From Shewanella mesophila (GTDB taxonomy: Bacteria > Pseudomonadota > Gammaproteobacteria > Enterobacterales > Shewanellaceae): 64,000 nucleotides of DNA. A program made the translations under genes and the position numbers. The notes under the pieces were generated by a model. The model was not told the DNA's origin. It did not search any database and saw nothing but the letters and a program-made list of their open reading frames with translations. Positions within the stretch are counted from its first letter, which is position 1. Each line of letters starts with the position of its first letter. Location of the stretch: positions 930,001-994,000 of the forward strand of contig NZ_CP080421.1 of assembly GCF_019457515.1 (NCBI RefSeq). The letters are read 5' to 3'. Of this stretch, positions 35,753 to 45,116 are shown one piece after another.

Positions 35753-37054
35753 ATGAAAATTCAATCGGTCACATTGGTGGGAATGCTCGGCATGCTATTA
35801 GGTTCATGGTTGATCACTGGATGTGATAGTCGTGATGATAACGAGAACGAGGGCCAGGCAAAAACAGGATTGAGTCATGTGATGGCTGTCGATAAGCAGG
35901 TGGTGGCTCAAGTCGGCGTACGCCCCCTGTTTCTTGTAGATCAGATGCAAGATAGTGAATTAAAAAGTCAATTGCAGCAGTGCCGCAAAGGGCCTTTTTA
36001 TCGCAGTGACTTCTCTATCGGTCATCGGGGGGCATCGATGCAGTTTCCCGAGCACACCAAAGAATCCTATCAGGCAGCCATCGACTCAGGGGCTGGAGTG
36101 GTTGAGTGTGATGTGACTTTTACTGCCGATAAGCAGCTCGTTTGTCGCCACTCACAGTGCGATCTCGCTACAACCACTAACATTCTGGCTATCGAAGATC
36201 TTGCCAATAAGTGTTCTAGTCCATTTCTGCCAGCCGATCCGGCTAACGGCATTCAGGCCAATGCGACCTGCTGCACCAGTGATATTACGCTGGCTGACTT
36301 TAAGCGTTTAAAAGGCAAGATGGATGCAAGCAACCCTCAGGCGACGACGGTTGAGGCCTTTATGATGGGCACTCCAAGCTGGCGCACCGATCTCTATGCG
36401 GGCGAAGGGACTTTGATGACCCACGCTCAGAGTATTGAGATGTTTAAAGCGGCGGGCGTGAAGATGACCCCCGAGCTGAAATCTGCCGATGTGCCCATGC
36501 CATTCGATGGCATGACGCAGCAGGATTATGCGCAGAAAATGCTAGATGAATATACCGAGGCTGGGGTCGCTGCCTCACAAGTTTATCCGCAGTCTTTTAA
36601 TCTCGAAGATGTGAAGTATTGGCTGGCGAATGCGCCAGAGTTTGGACAACAAGCCGTATACTTAGATGATCGATATGATCTAGCCGATTTTGATCTGCAA
36701 AATAGTGCAACCTGGTCACCTGGGATGGAGCAATTGGCTAATGATGGTGTGAAAATCATCGCCCCACCGCTATGGGTGCTGGTGGCATTAGATGTTGAGG
36801 GCAACATAGTGCCATCTGAATATGCTAAGGCCGCTAATGCGGCGGGGCTAAAAATTATCACCTGGACATTAGAGCGCTCTGGTTTATTAACTCAAGGCGG
36901 TGGCTGGTACTATCAAAGCATTACCGCTGCCATCCATGATGAGGGTAAGGCTTTTGAATTGCTTGATGTGTTAGCCAAAGATGTTGGGGTTATAGGTGTA
37001 TTTTCAGATTGGCCTGCAACGGTCACTTACTATGCCAATTGCATGTCGAATTAG
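35753..37054 (+). CDS. Glycerophosphodiester phosphodiesterase family lipoprotein
   Basis: 433 residues. A lipobox (LITGC, Cys near residue 24) follows a hydrophobic signal, so it is a lipoprotein. The GDPD barrel has [25 protein letters not shown] (catalytic His-Arg and metal-binding Glu), [23 protein letters not shown] and [10 protein letters not shown]. The length exceeds E. coli GlpQ (358) because of Cys-containing inserts (NKCSSPFLP and CCTSD). It should hydrolyse deacylated phospholipids to glycerol-3-phosphate outside the cytoplasm. No glp transporter is nearby. Confidence 0.85.
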   Translation: MKIQSVTLVGMLGMLLGSWLITGCDSRDDNENEGQAKTGLSHVMAVDKQVVAQVGVRPLFLVDQMQDSELKSQLQQCRKGPFYRSDFSIGHRGASMQFPEHTKESYQAAIDSGAGVVECDVTFTADKQLVCRHSQCDLATTTNILAIEDLANKCSSPFLPADPANGIQANATCCTSDITLADFKRLKGKMDASNPQATTVEAFMMGTPSWRTDLYAGEGTLMTHAQSIEMFKAAGVKMTPELKSADVPMPFDGMTQQDYAQKMLDEYTEAGVAASQVYPQSFNLEDVKYWLANAPEFGQQAVYLDDRYDLADFDLQNSATWSPGMEQLANDGVKIIAPPLWVLVALDVEGNIVPSEYAKAANAAGLKIITWTLERSGLLTQGGGWYYQSITAAIHDEGKAFELLDVLAKDVGVIGVFSDWPATVTYYANCMSN

Positions 37055-37142
37055 CGGCATGGAAAATTAGCCTAAGCTGACAGGGTTTAGTGAGATAACC
37101 CTAATTTATTGGCTATGACTATCAACGAAACAACGCAAATAA

Positions 37143-37171
37143 AAAAGCGCAGCCTCTATGGCTGCGCTTTT
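37143..37171. terminator. Bidirectional terminator between GDPD gene and proC
   Basis: A 12-bp stem (AAAAGCGCAGCC / GGCTGCGCTTTT) with a 5-base loop and A/T runs at both ends serves both convergent genes. Confidence 0.85.
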
Positions 37172-37195
37172 GTCGATTTGGCTAGATTGCCTTTA

Positions 37196-38008
37196 TTAAC
37201 CTAAAGACAGCTCTCTTGCGCGCTCCGCGGCCGAGTTCATTGCATTGGCGACTAACTCATCGAGCTCACCATGCTGAAACGCTAATATCGCTTGCTCGGT
37301 GGTGCCTTTTGGCGAGGTCACTTGACGGCGAAGCGAGGCAAAATCCAGCTGACTACTCGCCGCCATCGAAATGGCTCCCATCGCACTTTGCAGTACCGCT
37401 TTGGTTGCGGTCTGTTTTGGCAGACCTTGGTTTATTGCCGCCTTCTCCATCGCTTCTAAAAACAGGAAGAAGTAAGCGGGTGAACTCCCCGCAGTGGCAA
37501 CAATGGTCGACATCTGTTTCTCATCTTTAAGCCAGACGGTATCACCTACGGCATTCATTAGCGCGTCGGCAATTTTGATATCTAGCTCATCGGTTTGCTG
37601 CGGCGTGTACATGCCGGTTAAGCCTTTACCTATTGCCGTTGGCAGATTAGGCATAGAGCAGACGACCCGATTAGAGTTGCCGAGTTTTTTGCTGATTGTG
37701 GCATGTTTTACCCCAGCGGCAATCGAGATAACCAATTTGTCTTCGCTCAGTGCCGACATTACAGGTGCAATGTCTTCACATACTAAGGGCACGACAAACG
37801 GCTTTACCGCAAGAATGATCACATCGGCGAAGGCGACCGCAGCGCTATTATCTTGATGTACTCGTACATTAAATTGATCGACAATGCCGCTGCGAGTCGC
37901 TTGGGTTGGTGCGCATACCAAGATATTTTGACCGTTATGACCATGCTTGAGCAAGCCAGAAATAATCGCCTTAGCCATGTTTCCGCCACCGATAAAGGCG
38001 ATACGCAT
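37196..38008 (-). CDS. proC: Pyrroline-5-carboxylate reductase
   Basis: A 270-residue cytoplasmic enzyme of the last step of proline synthesis (P5C plus NAD(P)H to proline). It has the N-terminal Rossmann motif IAFIGGGNMAKAIISGLLKHG, VVCSMPNLPTAIGKGLTGMY, and the C-terminal dimer domain with TAGSSPAYFFLFLEAMEKAAI and RRQVTSPKGTTEQAI. It lies 200 bp downstream of proA on the same strand, so it may have its own promoter or be the last gene of the proline locus. A shared terminator follows. Confidence 0.93.
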   Translation of the reverse strand: MRIAFIGGGNMAKAIISGLLKHGHNGQNILVCAPTQATRSGIVDQFNVRVHQDNSAAVAFADVIILAVKPFVVPLVCEDIAPVMSALSEDKLVISIAAGVKHATISKKLGNSNRVVCSMPNLPTAIGKGLTGMYTPQQTDELDIKIADALMNAVGDTVWLKDEKQMSTIVATAGSSPAYFFLFLEAMEKAAINQGLPKQTATKAVLQSAMGAISMAASSQLDFASLRRQVTSPKGTTEQAILAFQHGELDELVANAMNSAAERARELSLG

Positions 38009-38208
38009 CTGTGGATCTAATTGTAAGTCGTAGTGAGAGATAATAAGGCTCCTATAGTGATATAATGGTTGCGTTAGTTGTTGTTTATATTGTTTTTTAT
38101 GTAATCATCTGAGTTAATGGCAAAACGACGCCTTATATGATGAATCGCCATGTAAGGTGTCGTTATATAAAGTGTCGTTATCAACGGCATGCTATTTGGG
38201 ACAGTGCA

Positions 38209-39456
38209 TTAAGCGCGAACTTGTCCGTCACCACTGACTAAATACTTTTCTGTGGTGAGCGACTCAAGCCCCATTGGGCCATATGCATGTAGCTTAGTGG
38301 TTGCAATACCGATCTCGGCGCCTAAGCCGAGCTCACCGCCGTCAGAGAAGCGTGAAGAGGCATTAACCATTACCACTGATGCATCGACCGTACGCTGGAA
38401 ACGCGCCGCAGTAAGCTCATTGGTGGTGCAAATCACTTCGGTATGATGACTACCAAAGCGCCTGATATGATCGATTGCCTGATTAAAATCTTCAACCTGA
38501 CGAACAGCTATCTCAAGGTCTAAATACTCGTGACCAAAATCACCATCATCTATTAGATTGCAATTGTTAAAGTAGCTGGCCGCGTGCTGGCAGGCATTGA
38601 TCTTGACCTCATGCTCAGCGAGGGCGCTCGCCACTTTTGGCAAAAACTGGGCAGCAACATCTTGATGAACGATAAGTCCCTCTAGCGCGTTACAGACACC
38701 TGTGCGCTGGGTTTTACCGTTGAGTAGCAAGGCTAATGCGGTATCTAGGTCGGCATCTTTGTCGACGTAAAGATGGCAAACTCCCTTAAAATGCTGAATA
38801 ACAGGGATCTTACTGTGATCTGTCACGAAGTTGATCAGGCCTTCACCGCCTCGTGGAATAATCACATCGATATAATCACGCTGCTGCATCAACTCCATCA
38901 TTAAGGCGCGATCGGGATCGGGCACAACGGTGATCAATGCTGGCGGCAAGCCGTAATGCTTGAGTACCGTCTGTAAAATGTCGGCAATTACTTTACTGGT
39001 TTGAAGTGCTTCTTTACCACCTCGCAGCACGACCGCATTACCTGATTTAAAGCATAATGCGCCAGCATCGGCGGTGACATTAGGACGCGCTTCATAAATC
39101 ATACAGACGACACCAAGAGGCACTCGCATCTTACTGATGTTAAGACCATTTGGGCGCTGACCAATATCACGAAGTTCACCAATCGGATCGGGCAGGGCTG
39201 CGATAGCTTCAATGCCCTGCGCCATGGCTTCTATTCGATCAGGCGTCATTTTCAAGCGATCTAGCATAGCGTCGCTAAGCTGATTTGACTCCGCGTGAGC
39301 CATATCGATCACATTGGCGCTTAAGATCTCATAGCTGTGTGCTCGCAGGGCGCGCGCCATGTCGAGTAATACCGTGTTCTTTAGCTGTTCGTCTAAAATG
39401 GCAAGGGTTTGTGCTGCTTCTGCAGCTTCTTTCGATAAACTCTTTATTAAGCTCAT
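38209..39456 (-). CDS. proA: Glutamate-5-semialdehyde dehydrogenase (gamma-glutamyl phosphate reductase)
   Basis: 415 residues, the normal length. It reduces gamma-glutamyl phosphate to glutamate semialdehyde with NADPH. Visible: KMRVPLGVVCMIYEARPNVTADAG, CFKSGNAVVLRGGKEA, the active Cys in GKTQRTGVCNALEGL and NASSRFSDGGELGLGAEIGI. It starts 2 bp after the end of proB, so the two are translationally coupled, in keeping with their physical partnership (the phosphate intermediate is labile). Confidence 0.95.
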   Translation of the reverse strand: MSLIKSLSKEAAEAAQTLAILDEQLKNTVLLDMARALRAHSYEILSANVIDMAHAESNQLSDAMLDRLKMTPDRIEAMAQGIEAIAALPDPIGELRDIGQRPNGLNISKMRVPLGVVCMIYEARPNVTADAGALCFKSGNAVVLRGGKEALQTSKVIADILQTVLKHYGLPPALITVVPDPDRALMMELMQQRDYIDVIIPRGGEGLINFVTDHSKIPVIQHFKGVCHLYVDKDADLDTALALLLNGKTQRTGVCNALEGLIVHQDVAAQFLPKVASALAEHEVKINACQHAASYFNNCNLIDDGDFGHEYLDLEIAVRQVEDFNQAIDHIRRFGSHHTEVICTTNELTAARFQRTVDASVVMVNASSRFSDGGELGLGAEIGIATTKLHAYGPMGLESLTTEKYLVSGDGQVRA

Positions 39457-39458
39457 AT

Positions 39459-40559
39459 TTACTCCAATATGGCGATATTTTTGTCGGAGATGATCGGGCC
39501 AGTCTTTTGCTGAACATCGTTAGCAAAATCGCGATCGTCTTGCTCCGCAATAAAATTAAGTAGGCAGCTGCTGTAATTGGATTTGGCTTTTGCTAATTTA
39601 GTGCCATCGCCTTTGCGCACTAATACCGTATCACCGACGGAAAAGTTACCTTTTACGGCCACTACATCGTCGCTGGTCAGCTGCGTATTTTTTTGTTCTA
39701 AGTCTGCGTCGAAGTCATTTTCGACGATTAACTCACCTTGTGCCTGTGAGGTGTGGGTCATCCAATGCAGGTGTTCTTGCATAGGATGTTCAAACGGGGT
39801 GAACAGGGTGCCTGGATTCTGCCCCTTCAATAGCTGGTTGAAGGTATTGGAATCGAAACCGTCTACAATCACGGTTTCAATGCCGTGAGATATCGCCTTT
39901 TCAGCAGCCTGAATTTTTGTTCGCATTCCACCAGTGCCCACATCACTGGTGGCACCGCCCGCCATGGCATAGATGTCCGCGTTGATGTCTGTTACTTGCT
40001 TTATCAGCTTGGCATCGTCATGAAGATTAGGGTTTTTAGTGTAAAGTCCCTTAACGTCCGAGCAGATAATGAGCGAATCGGCATCAGCTGCCGCTGCGAC
40101 CATTGCCGAAAGGTTGTCGTTATCACCGACTTTGAGTTTGTCAGTCGTCACCGCATCGTTTTCGTTAATGATCGGCAGTAAGCCATGGTCTAATAGGCTA
40201 AATAGCGTATCTTTAATACTGATATAGCGCTCACGATCTCTAAGATCGCCATGAGTGACCAGCAGCTGGGCGGAAGGAAAGTCAAATAACTTATCCCATG
40301 TGGCCATCATGTCGGCTTGCCCTGCGGCTGCCATTGCTTTTTTAGTCGATACATCTGGGTTGGTGACGCCTGGGAATCGGTGCCAACCTGCGGCAACCGA
40401 TCCCGACGATACTAATACCACCTGACATCCTTGAGCGCGGCAGTTTGCAATAAACTGCGCTATACCTAGCAGGAAGTGACTGCTACAACCCTTCTTATGG
40501 GGAGCAATCAAGGCACTACCCACTTTGACGACTATGCGTTTCCAGTGTAAATCTGCCAT
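39459..40559 (-). CDS. proB: Glutamate 5-kinase
   Basis: 366 residues. The amino-acid kinase domain (about 1-260) has IVVKVGSALIAP, VSSGSVAAGWHRFPG, GQADMMATWDKLF, INENDAVTTDKLKVGDNDNLSA and VGTGGMRTKIQAAEKA. The C-terminal PUA domain (about 275-355) includes GNFSVGDTVLV. It catalyses the first, feedback-controlled step of proline synthesis. The N-terminal loop (PHKKGCSSHFLL) differs from the usual GTS-containing motif, but the catalytic residues seem present. It starts 10 bp after putP ends, so transport and synthesis of proline are in one transcription unit. Confidence 0.93.
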   Translation of the reverse strand: MADLHWKRIVVKVGSALIAPHKKGCSSHFLLGIAQFIANCRAQGCQVVLVSSGSVAAGWHRFPGVTNPDVSTKKAMAAAGQADMMATWDKLFDFPSAQLLVTHGDLRDRERYISIKDTLFSLLDHGLLPIINENDAVTTDKLKVGDNDNLSAMVAAAADADSLIICSDVKGLYTKNPNLHDDAKLIKQVTDINADIYAMAGGATSDVGTGGMRTKIQAAEKAISHGIETVIVDGFDSNTFNQLLKGQNPGTLFTPFEHPMQEHLHWMTHTSQAQGELIVENDFDADLEQKNTQLTSDDVVAVKGNFSVGDTVLVRKGDGTKLAKAKSNYSSCLLNFIAEQDDRDFANDVQQKTGPIISDKNIAILE

Positions 40560-40569
40560 CGTGCTTCCC

Positions 40570-42066
40570 CTATTTTTGCTCTGCTAGTACTCGGCCCGCT
40601 TTGTTGAATGTCTTAACTGTGTCTTTACAAGGGTCGGTATCTAATGCACTTACCACCCAGAGCACTAAGCTACTCACTAAGAAGCCAGGGATCATCTCGT
40701 ATATCACAGTGGTTAAGGCTTTACCGTCTGCAAGTACTGGGGCGTAAATCCAAAACAGTACCATTGCTGCACCCGACACAATGCCTGCGATTGCTGCTTT
40801 GTGGGTCAGGTTTTTCTTGTACAGACTAAATAGCACGAGCGGACCAAATGCTGCACCAAAGCCTGCCCAAGCGTTACTGACTAACGACAAGATGCTGTTT
40901 GAACGATCTAACGCCAGTAAACTTGCCACAAATGCCACACCAGCAACGCCATAGCGTCCCATCTTAACCATCTCTTTTTCGGTCGCTTCTTTCTTCGATA
41001 TCACACGATAGATATCTTCAGTTAGTGAGCTAGACGACACGAGTAGCTGTGATGAAATCGTACTCATAATCGCGGCCAAGATAGCGGCTAATAGGAACCC
41101 GCTGATCATGGGGTGGAACAGCAACTCTGAAAATACGATAAAGATGGTTTCAGGATCGCTCAGTTTCATATCAAATTTATTGGCATAGGCAATACCCACT
41201 AAACCTGTGGCTAACGCTCCAATAATGGTTACTGTCATCCAGCTCATACCGATATTTTTAGCAGTTTTAATATCGCCTACACTGCGAATTGCCATAAAGC
41301 GAACGATGATATGTGGCTGACCAAAATAACCTAAGCCCCAGGATAAACTGGAGATGAGTCCGAGTAGGGTGACATTTTGCATCGCCTCACCAAAGTGAGG
41401 GATAGACTGATAAGCAAAATCCATCATCTTATCGGCGCTGGTAAACTCTTGGTATGCCACTACTGGAACCAAAATCAGGGCCACAAACATGATACAACCT
41501 TGGACAAAGTCGGTAAGACTTACGGCCAAGAAACCACCTAGTAGGGTGTAAGAAACTACAACCCCTAAGGTGACGATTAACCCGAGCTCATAATGTACTT
41601 CGAACGCCGATTCAAATAGCTTACCGCCAGCGACCAATCCTGCTGAGGTGTAAAGCGTAAAGAAGATCACTATGATCACCGCAGCAATAATACGAACATT
41701 ACCGCTTGGATCATGGAATCGTTTCGCAAAAAACTCAGGAATGGTCAGTGCGTTATCAGCCACCTCGGTATAGACACGCAGTTTAGGCGCGACAATCAGA
41801 TAGTTAATTAATGCACCGAGCAGCAAGCCGACTGCAATATAAATAGTCTCAAACCCCACCAAGAACATGGCGCCGGGCAGTCCCATTAACATCCACCCGC
41901 TCATGTCTGAGGCACCCGCGGAAAGTGCGGTGACTTGTGGACTAACCTGACGGCCACCCAAAATATAACCTGAAACATCGCTGGTCGATTGTCTATAAGC
42001 AAATAAACCAATGGCTAACATGGCAAGAAAATAGATGGCCAATGATACATAACTTAGGTAGTTCAT
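40570..42066 (-). CDS. putP: Sodium/proline symporter
   Basis: A 498-residue member of the sodium:solute symporter family with about 13 membrane segments. Visible: SGYILGGRQVSPQVTALSAGASDMSGWMLMGLPGA (sodium and proline site in TM2), LTIPEFFAKRFHD, and AAILAAIMSTISSQLLVSSSSLTEDIYR. It imports proline with Na+. PutP is usually linked to putA for catabolism; here it precedes proBA, pointing to osmoprotection or balanced supply. It starts 3 bp after the stop of the 58-residue membrane protein, with its ribosome site (AGGAGGT) inside that gene. Confidence 0.92.
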   Translation of the reverse strand: MNYLSYVSLAIYFLAMLAIGLFAYRQSTSDVSGYILGGRQVSPQVTALSAGASDMSGWMLMGLPGAMFLVGFETIYIAVGLLLGALINYLIVAPKLRVYTEVADNALTIPEFFAKRFHDPSGNVRIIAAVIIVIFFTLYTSAGLVAGGKLFESAFEVHYELGLIVTLGVVVSYTLLGGFLAVSLTDFVQGCIMFVALILVPVVAYQEFTSADKMMDFAYQSIPHFGEAMQNVTLLGLISSLSWGLGYFGQPHIIVRFMAIRSVGDIKTAKNIGMSWMTVTIIGALATGLVGIAYANKFDMKLSDPETIFIVFSELLFHPMISGFLLAAILAAIMSTISSQLLVSSSSLTEDIYRVISKKEATEKEMVKMGRYGVAGVAFVASLLALDRSNSILSLVSNAWAGFGAAFGPLVLFSLYKKNLTHKAAIAGIVSGAAMVLFWIYAPVLADGKALTTVIYEMIPGFLVSSLVLWVVSALDTDPCKDTVKTFNKAGRVLAEQK

Positions 42067-42069
42067 TGC

Positions 42070-42246
42070 TTATTGACCTCCTAACGCTTTGTTATTTTGA
42101 ATCCCATCGGGTTTCAACATGACAAAGAGATAGGTGCTTAAAATTGCGATTAAGCAGAATAGCTGCATCCCTTCTTTACATTTTAAAGCCATAGTTGACC
42201 ATAACTGGTGGATGAGATTTTCTTCCGTTGCATTGTCTGACGACAT
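42070..42246 (-). CDS. 58-residue single-span membrane protein coupled to putP
   Basis: The start is the ATG at 42246, 5 bases after AGGAGGG; a longer frame to 42291 has no site. The product has a hydrophilic N-terminus (MSSDNATEENLIHQLWSTMA), a membrane segment about 23-41 (MQLFCLIAILSTYLFVML) and a polar tail. It ends 3 bp before putP, whose ribosome site overlaps its last codons, so translation is coupled. By analogy with small partners of other symporters (YhdT with PanF, YjcH with ActP) it may be an accessory subunit; that is inference, and I recognise no family. Confidence 0.65.
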   Translation of the reverse strand: MSSDNATEENLIHQLWSTMALKCKEGMQLFCLIAILSTYLFVMLKPDGIQNNKALGGQ

Positions 42247-42298
42247 GGTGCCCTCCTGAGCGTTATTTTGTTTAAGTTTACTACCAATCACTGTGAAA

Positions 42299-42331
42299 TA
42301 GTTACAGAACTAATAGTTAGTGTTGTAACTA
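42299..42331. promoter_or_regulatory. Inverted repeat upstream of the proline locus
   Basis: TAGTTACA and TGTAACTA form an 8-bp inverted pair with 17 bp between them, 53 bp upstream of the small membrane gene. A CRP-like half (TGTGA at 42293) overlaps its left arm. Candidate operator or promoter element; the regulator is unknown. Confidence 0.35.
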
Positions 42332-42897
42332 TATTAACACTGTTTTAGTTCGAACTTCCACCTGTAAGCCGATGTGGTTAGGTTTTTAGAGGCGTTTTAA
42401 TGTCTTGGGAGTTGTTTGTGGCGTAAGTTCTCCCCCCCAGAATTTTTGCGTTAAGTCGGCCGATAACTTGAATGTTAAAGTCGCTGGATTCAGCTTAGTG
42501 ACTAGGATTGAAGCGATATTGGATATGGATAGTTAGGACTGTTTCGCTGAATGAGATAATAGTGGTGAGGTGTCTGCATTTTACCTAGGTAAAAAATTAA
42601 GAGCGGGCAATAATTGTCATTTTCTATCTGTGAAGAGGATAGGTTGGCGATTATTAAATTTTACTAGTATAAGAAGGTGTAATCTAGATTACTTGTTATA
42701 CCTATAAATATTGGATGGGTGTTCGAAGAGGGATTAGCGATCGAATGTATGGTTTATGGTGGATTAACCTTTTCTTGCTCAATCTTAAACCTCATTTTTT
42801 CGAAGAGTCTTTTGAGCAATATGCCCATCCTTTTTTATCGACGCTGCTGTGAGTTTACCGATTAATACCTGTAGTACTTTAAGTTATACAGGCTAAT
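42332..42897. other. Intergenic region between the proline locus and the sigma-54 activator gene
   Basis: About 565 bp, AT-rich in its second half, with a C-run near 42432-42438. No gene is recognisable on either strand. It should hold the promoter of the proline locus and the 3' end of the activator transcript. Confidence 0.4.
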
Positions 42898-44529
42898 TTA
42901 CTCGTCCTCATACTCTTTCAATTTACGGTAGAGGGTGGCTAAGCTCATGCCCAGCTTTTTGGCTGTCAGTGCTTTGTTGTTATTTAGGGTCTCTAATACC
43001 GAGATAATGTAGTCTTTTTCGATGCTATTTAGCGGCTTAATTCCATTGTTGACTGACGGCTTGGTGATGTTTTGATGAAACTCTTCTGGCAGGTCTTCAG
43101 GCATCACTTGAGGGCCGGGGCTCAGTACCACGGCTCGTTCTATGGTATTGGCTAATTGACGAATATTTCCAGGCCAATCGTAATTAAGTAGTAGATCGGC
43201 AGTTTTATAGTTAAAGCCTGTAATGTTTCGGTTTAGTTTTTCATTAAAATCGCCTAAGAAATAACGAGCTAATGGCAGTATGTCTTCACCACGATTTCTT
43301 AACGGTGGAATGATGAGTTTAATTACATTCAGACGATAATAGAGGTCTTGTCTAAATTCACCAGCCTCTACAGCGGCTTCTAAATCTTTATTTGTGGCCG
43401 ATATTATTCGAACCTCAACATCTTTGATGTTGTTATCACCCACACGGCGGATCTGTTTCTCCTGAATAACACGTAGCAGCTTAGTCTGCATCGTTGGGGA
43501 CAGCTCCCCCACTTCATCGAGAAATAACGTGCCACCATCAGCGCTCTCAATCAGGCCAACTTTATGATTGTCGGCGCCAGTAAAAGCCCCTTTTACATGG
43601 CCAAATAGCTCACTGTCTAATAGTGTCTCCGTGATTGCGCCGCAGTTTATTGCAAGTAACGGTTTATCGCTTAGATCCGAATGCTGATGAATAAACTCGA
43701 CCAGCTTTTCCTTACCTACACCGCTCTCGCCAGTAATTAAAATCGAGGTGGGTACCTTGGCTACGGTCATTGCCATATCGATGAGTTTCTGCATCGGGTA
43801 GCTATTGTTGATAGGGTAGCCACTACGGATATAATTAGTTTTAACATTTAAATCTAGATTTTGACTAAAGTTGCGTGGAAAGTGCTCTTCTACTTTCAAT
43901 ATATCGTGCACTTCAGCTTGGACAGTGTCGATATTAATGCCGTTAAAATAGGGCAGATAAGGATCAATTTCTTCGTCCCATTGTTCAATGTATTTACCAA
44001 TTAGGTGGCAGTGACAATCTCCCTTAGCTTGGCATTCTGATTCAATAAAATAGACTGTACGTTGCTGGACATGGGAGACGTAACCGCTAGCGAAGCCCAC
44101 CTGTTCCCAACATGTGACATATTCAGACTGTCCGTTTAAGCGAAGTTGTTGCTCGGCTTCATATGAACCAATGAAATAAGTCTCGACTAAGGGGGCATCA
44201 GATGCGCCATCGGTTCGATGGCTACTGAGTACTTCGCCAAAGCCAAACATCGAACAGATCATTGGCCCTAATTTACCTTGCTTGGCTTCTGCCCATACCT
44301 CTGGCATCTGGCGTTTTATCTGTTCTGCGAGTAGCCATCCTCTTATGAAGCCCGAGCGCGTAATTGTGGTACGTGCCATTTCGTAACCAACAGTCGCTTG
44401 TAACTCTTTTCTTAATAAGCCGTGTGAAACCATATCAGTTAGGTAGGTTCTTCTTCCAAGAAAACTCATGGTGCCGCCATGGGGCTTGAAGGATAGAAGT
44501 TCGCGAAGGTCTAATTGTGATGTTTTCAT
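42898..44529 (-). CDS. Sigma-54-dependent activator with XylR-N and V4R sensor (XylR/DmpR/PoxR type)
   Basis: 543 residues. The sensor part is XylR-N (about 5-110, LRELLSFKPHGGTMSFLGRR) plus V4R (about 120-190, with CQAKGDCHCHLIGKY, the Cys cluster of V4R domains). The AAA+ domain (about 235-465) has Walker A GESGVGKE, the sigma-54 contact ELFGHVKGAFTGAD, Walker B GGTLFLDEVGEL and RLNVIKLIIPPLRNRGEDI. A Fis-type helix-turn-helix ends the protein. XylR/DmpR relatives are switched on by direct binding of aromatic compounds. It lies downstream of the cytochrome gene on the same strand, and the operon before it has a sigma-54 promoter, its likely target. Confidence 0.9.
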   Translation of the reverse strand: MKTSQLDLRELLSFKPHGGTMSFLGRRTYLTDMVSHGLLRKELQATVGYEMARTTITRSGFIRGWLLAEQIKRQMPEVWAEAKQGKLGPMICSMFGFGEVLSSHRTDGASDAPLVETYFIGSYEAEQQLRLNGQSEYVTCWEQVGFASGYVSHVQQRTVYFIESECQAKGDCHCHLIGKYIEQWDEEIDPYLPYFNGINIDTVQAEVHDILKVEEHFPRNFSQNLDLNVKTNYIRSGYPINNSYPMQKLIDMAMTVAKVPTSILITGESGVGKEKLVEFIHQHSDLSDKPLLAINCGAITETLLDSELFGHVKGAFTGADNHKVGLIESADGGTLFLDEVGELSPTMQTKLLRVIQEKQIRRVGDNNIKDVEVRIISATNKDLEAAVEAGEFRQDLYYRLNVIKLIIPPLRNRGEDILPLARYFLGDFNEKLNRNITGFNYKTADLLLNYDWPGNIRQLANTIERAVVLSPGPQVMPEDLPEEFHQNITKPSVNNGIKPLNSIEKDYIISVLETLNNNKALTAKKLGMSLATLYRKLKEYEDE

Positions 44530-44655
44530 TTAAATCATAAATTTAACATTAATGATGTCAGCTTAACATCATGTATTTTATGTTTCAGTGATGATCTTCT
44601 TAGTTATTTAACATAGTTATTCAAGGTAGAAATTAAGAGGTTTAATATATATATA

Positions 44656-44689
44656 AAATGACGCTTTAATGGATATTAAAGCGTCATTT
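44656..44689 (-). terminator. Terminator after the cytochrome gene
   Basis: A 15-bp perfect stem (AAATGACGCTTTAAT and its complement) with a 4-base loop, followed on the minus strand by TTTTATATAT. It separates the reductase operon from the activator gene. Confidence 0.75.
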
Positions 44690-44723
44690 AAATTTAACTA
44701 TATGAGTTTAAAACGCTAATAAT

Positions 44724-45059
44724 TTAAGGCACTTTAAAATCAAATTCGTGGCAATTATTGCAGTAGTTTTCTGATGCTTCATGTTCAGCATGACAGTTTT
44801 CACACTCAAGGCTTGTTCCGTAATGCGGTGAGTCATGTTTATCTGGTGCACCATGATAATCCGTTTTTTGTTTAGGAAGTTCGTGGCAAGTAAGGCATTG
44901 ATCTATTTCGACCGCTTCAAAAGGTTTAGTCGTATGACAACTTTTGCATGTTAAACCTGCATCTTTGTGATGAGATTTAACTTTGTTCATTGCAAACGCT
45001 TGTGAAGAGCATGCTAAGACGGCAAGTAATAGAATTGCTAGACTTTTTATGTTCATCAT
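44724..45059 (-). CDS. Periplasmic tetrahaem c-type cytochrome
   Basis: About 111 residues from the ATG at 45059 (the frame extends to 45116 with no signal character). A Sec signal peptide (MNIKSLAILLLAVLACSSQAFA) is followed by four CXXCH haem sites: CKSCH, CLTCH, CENCH and CNNCH, with extra His residues for axial ligands (SHHKDAG, YHGAPDKHDSPHYG). Size and motif spacing fit the tetrahaem domain of flavocytochrome c3, here as a separate subunit. It should pass electrons from a membrane quinol oxidase such as CymA to the flavin reductase of the same operon. Confidence 0.9.
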   Translation of the reverse strand: MMNIKSLAILLLAVLACSSQAFAMNKVKSHHKDAGLTCKSCHTTKPFEAVEIDQCLTCHELPKQKTDYHGAPDKHDSPHYGTSLECENCHAEHEASENYCNNCHEFDFKVP

Positions 45060-45075
45060 ATTTATCCAATCATGA

Positions 45076-45107
45076 GGAAATGCAACCATGCAGGTGATTG
45101 CATTTCC
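45076..45107 (-). promoter_or_regulatory. Intercistronic hairpin between porin and cytochrome genes
   Basis: A 10-bp perfect stem (GGAAATGCAA / TTGCATTTCC) with a 12-base loop fills most of the 57-bp gap. No T-run follows, so processing or mRNA stabilisation is more likely than termination. Confidence 0.5.
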
Positions 45108-45116
45108 TTCATTCAT

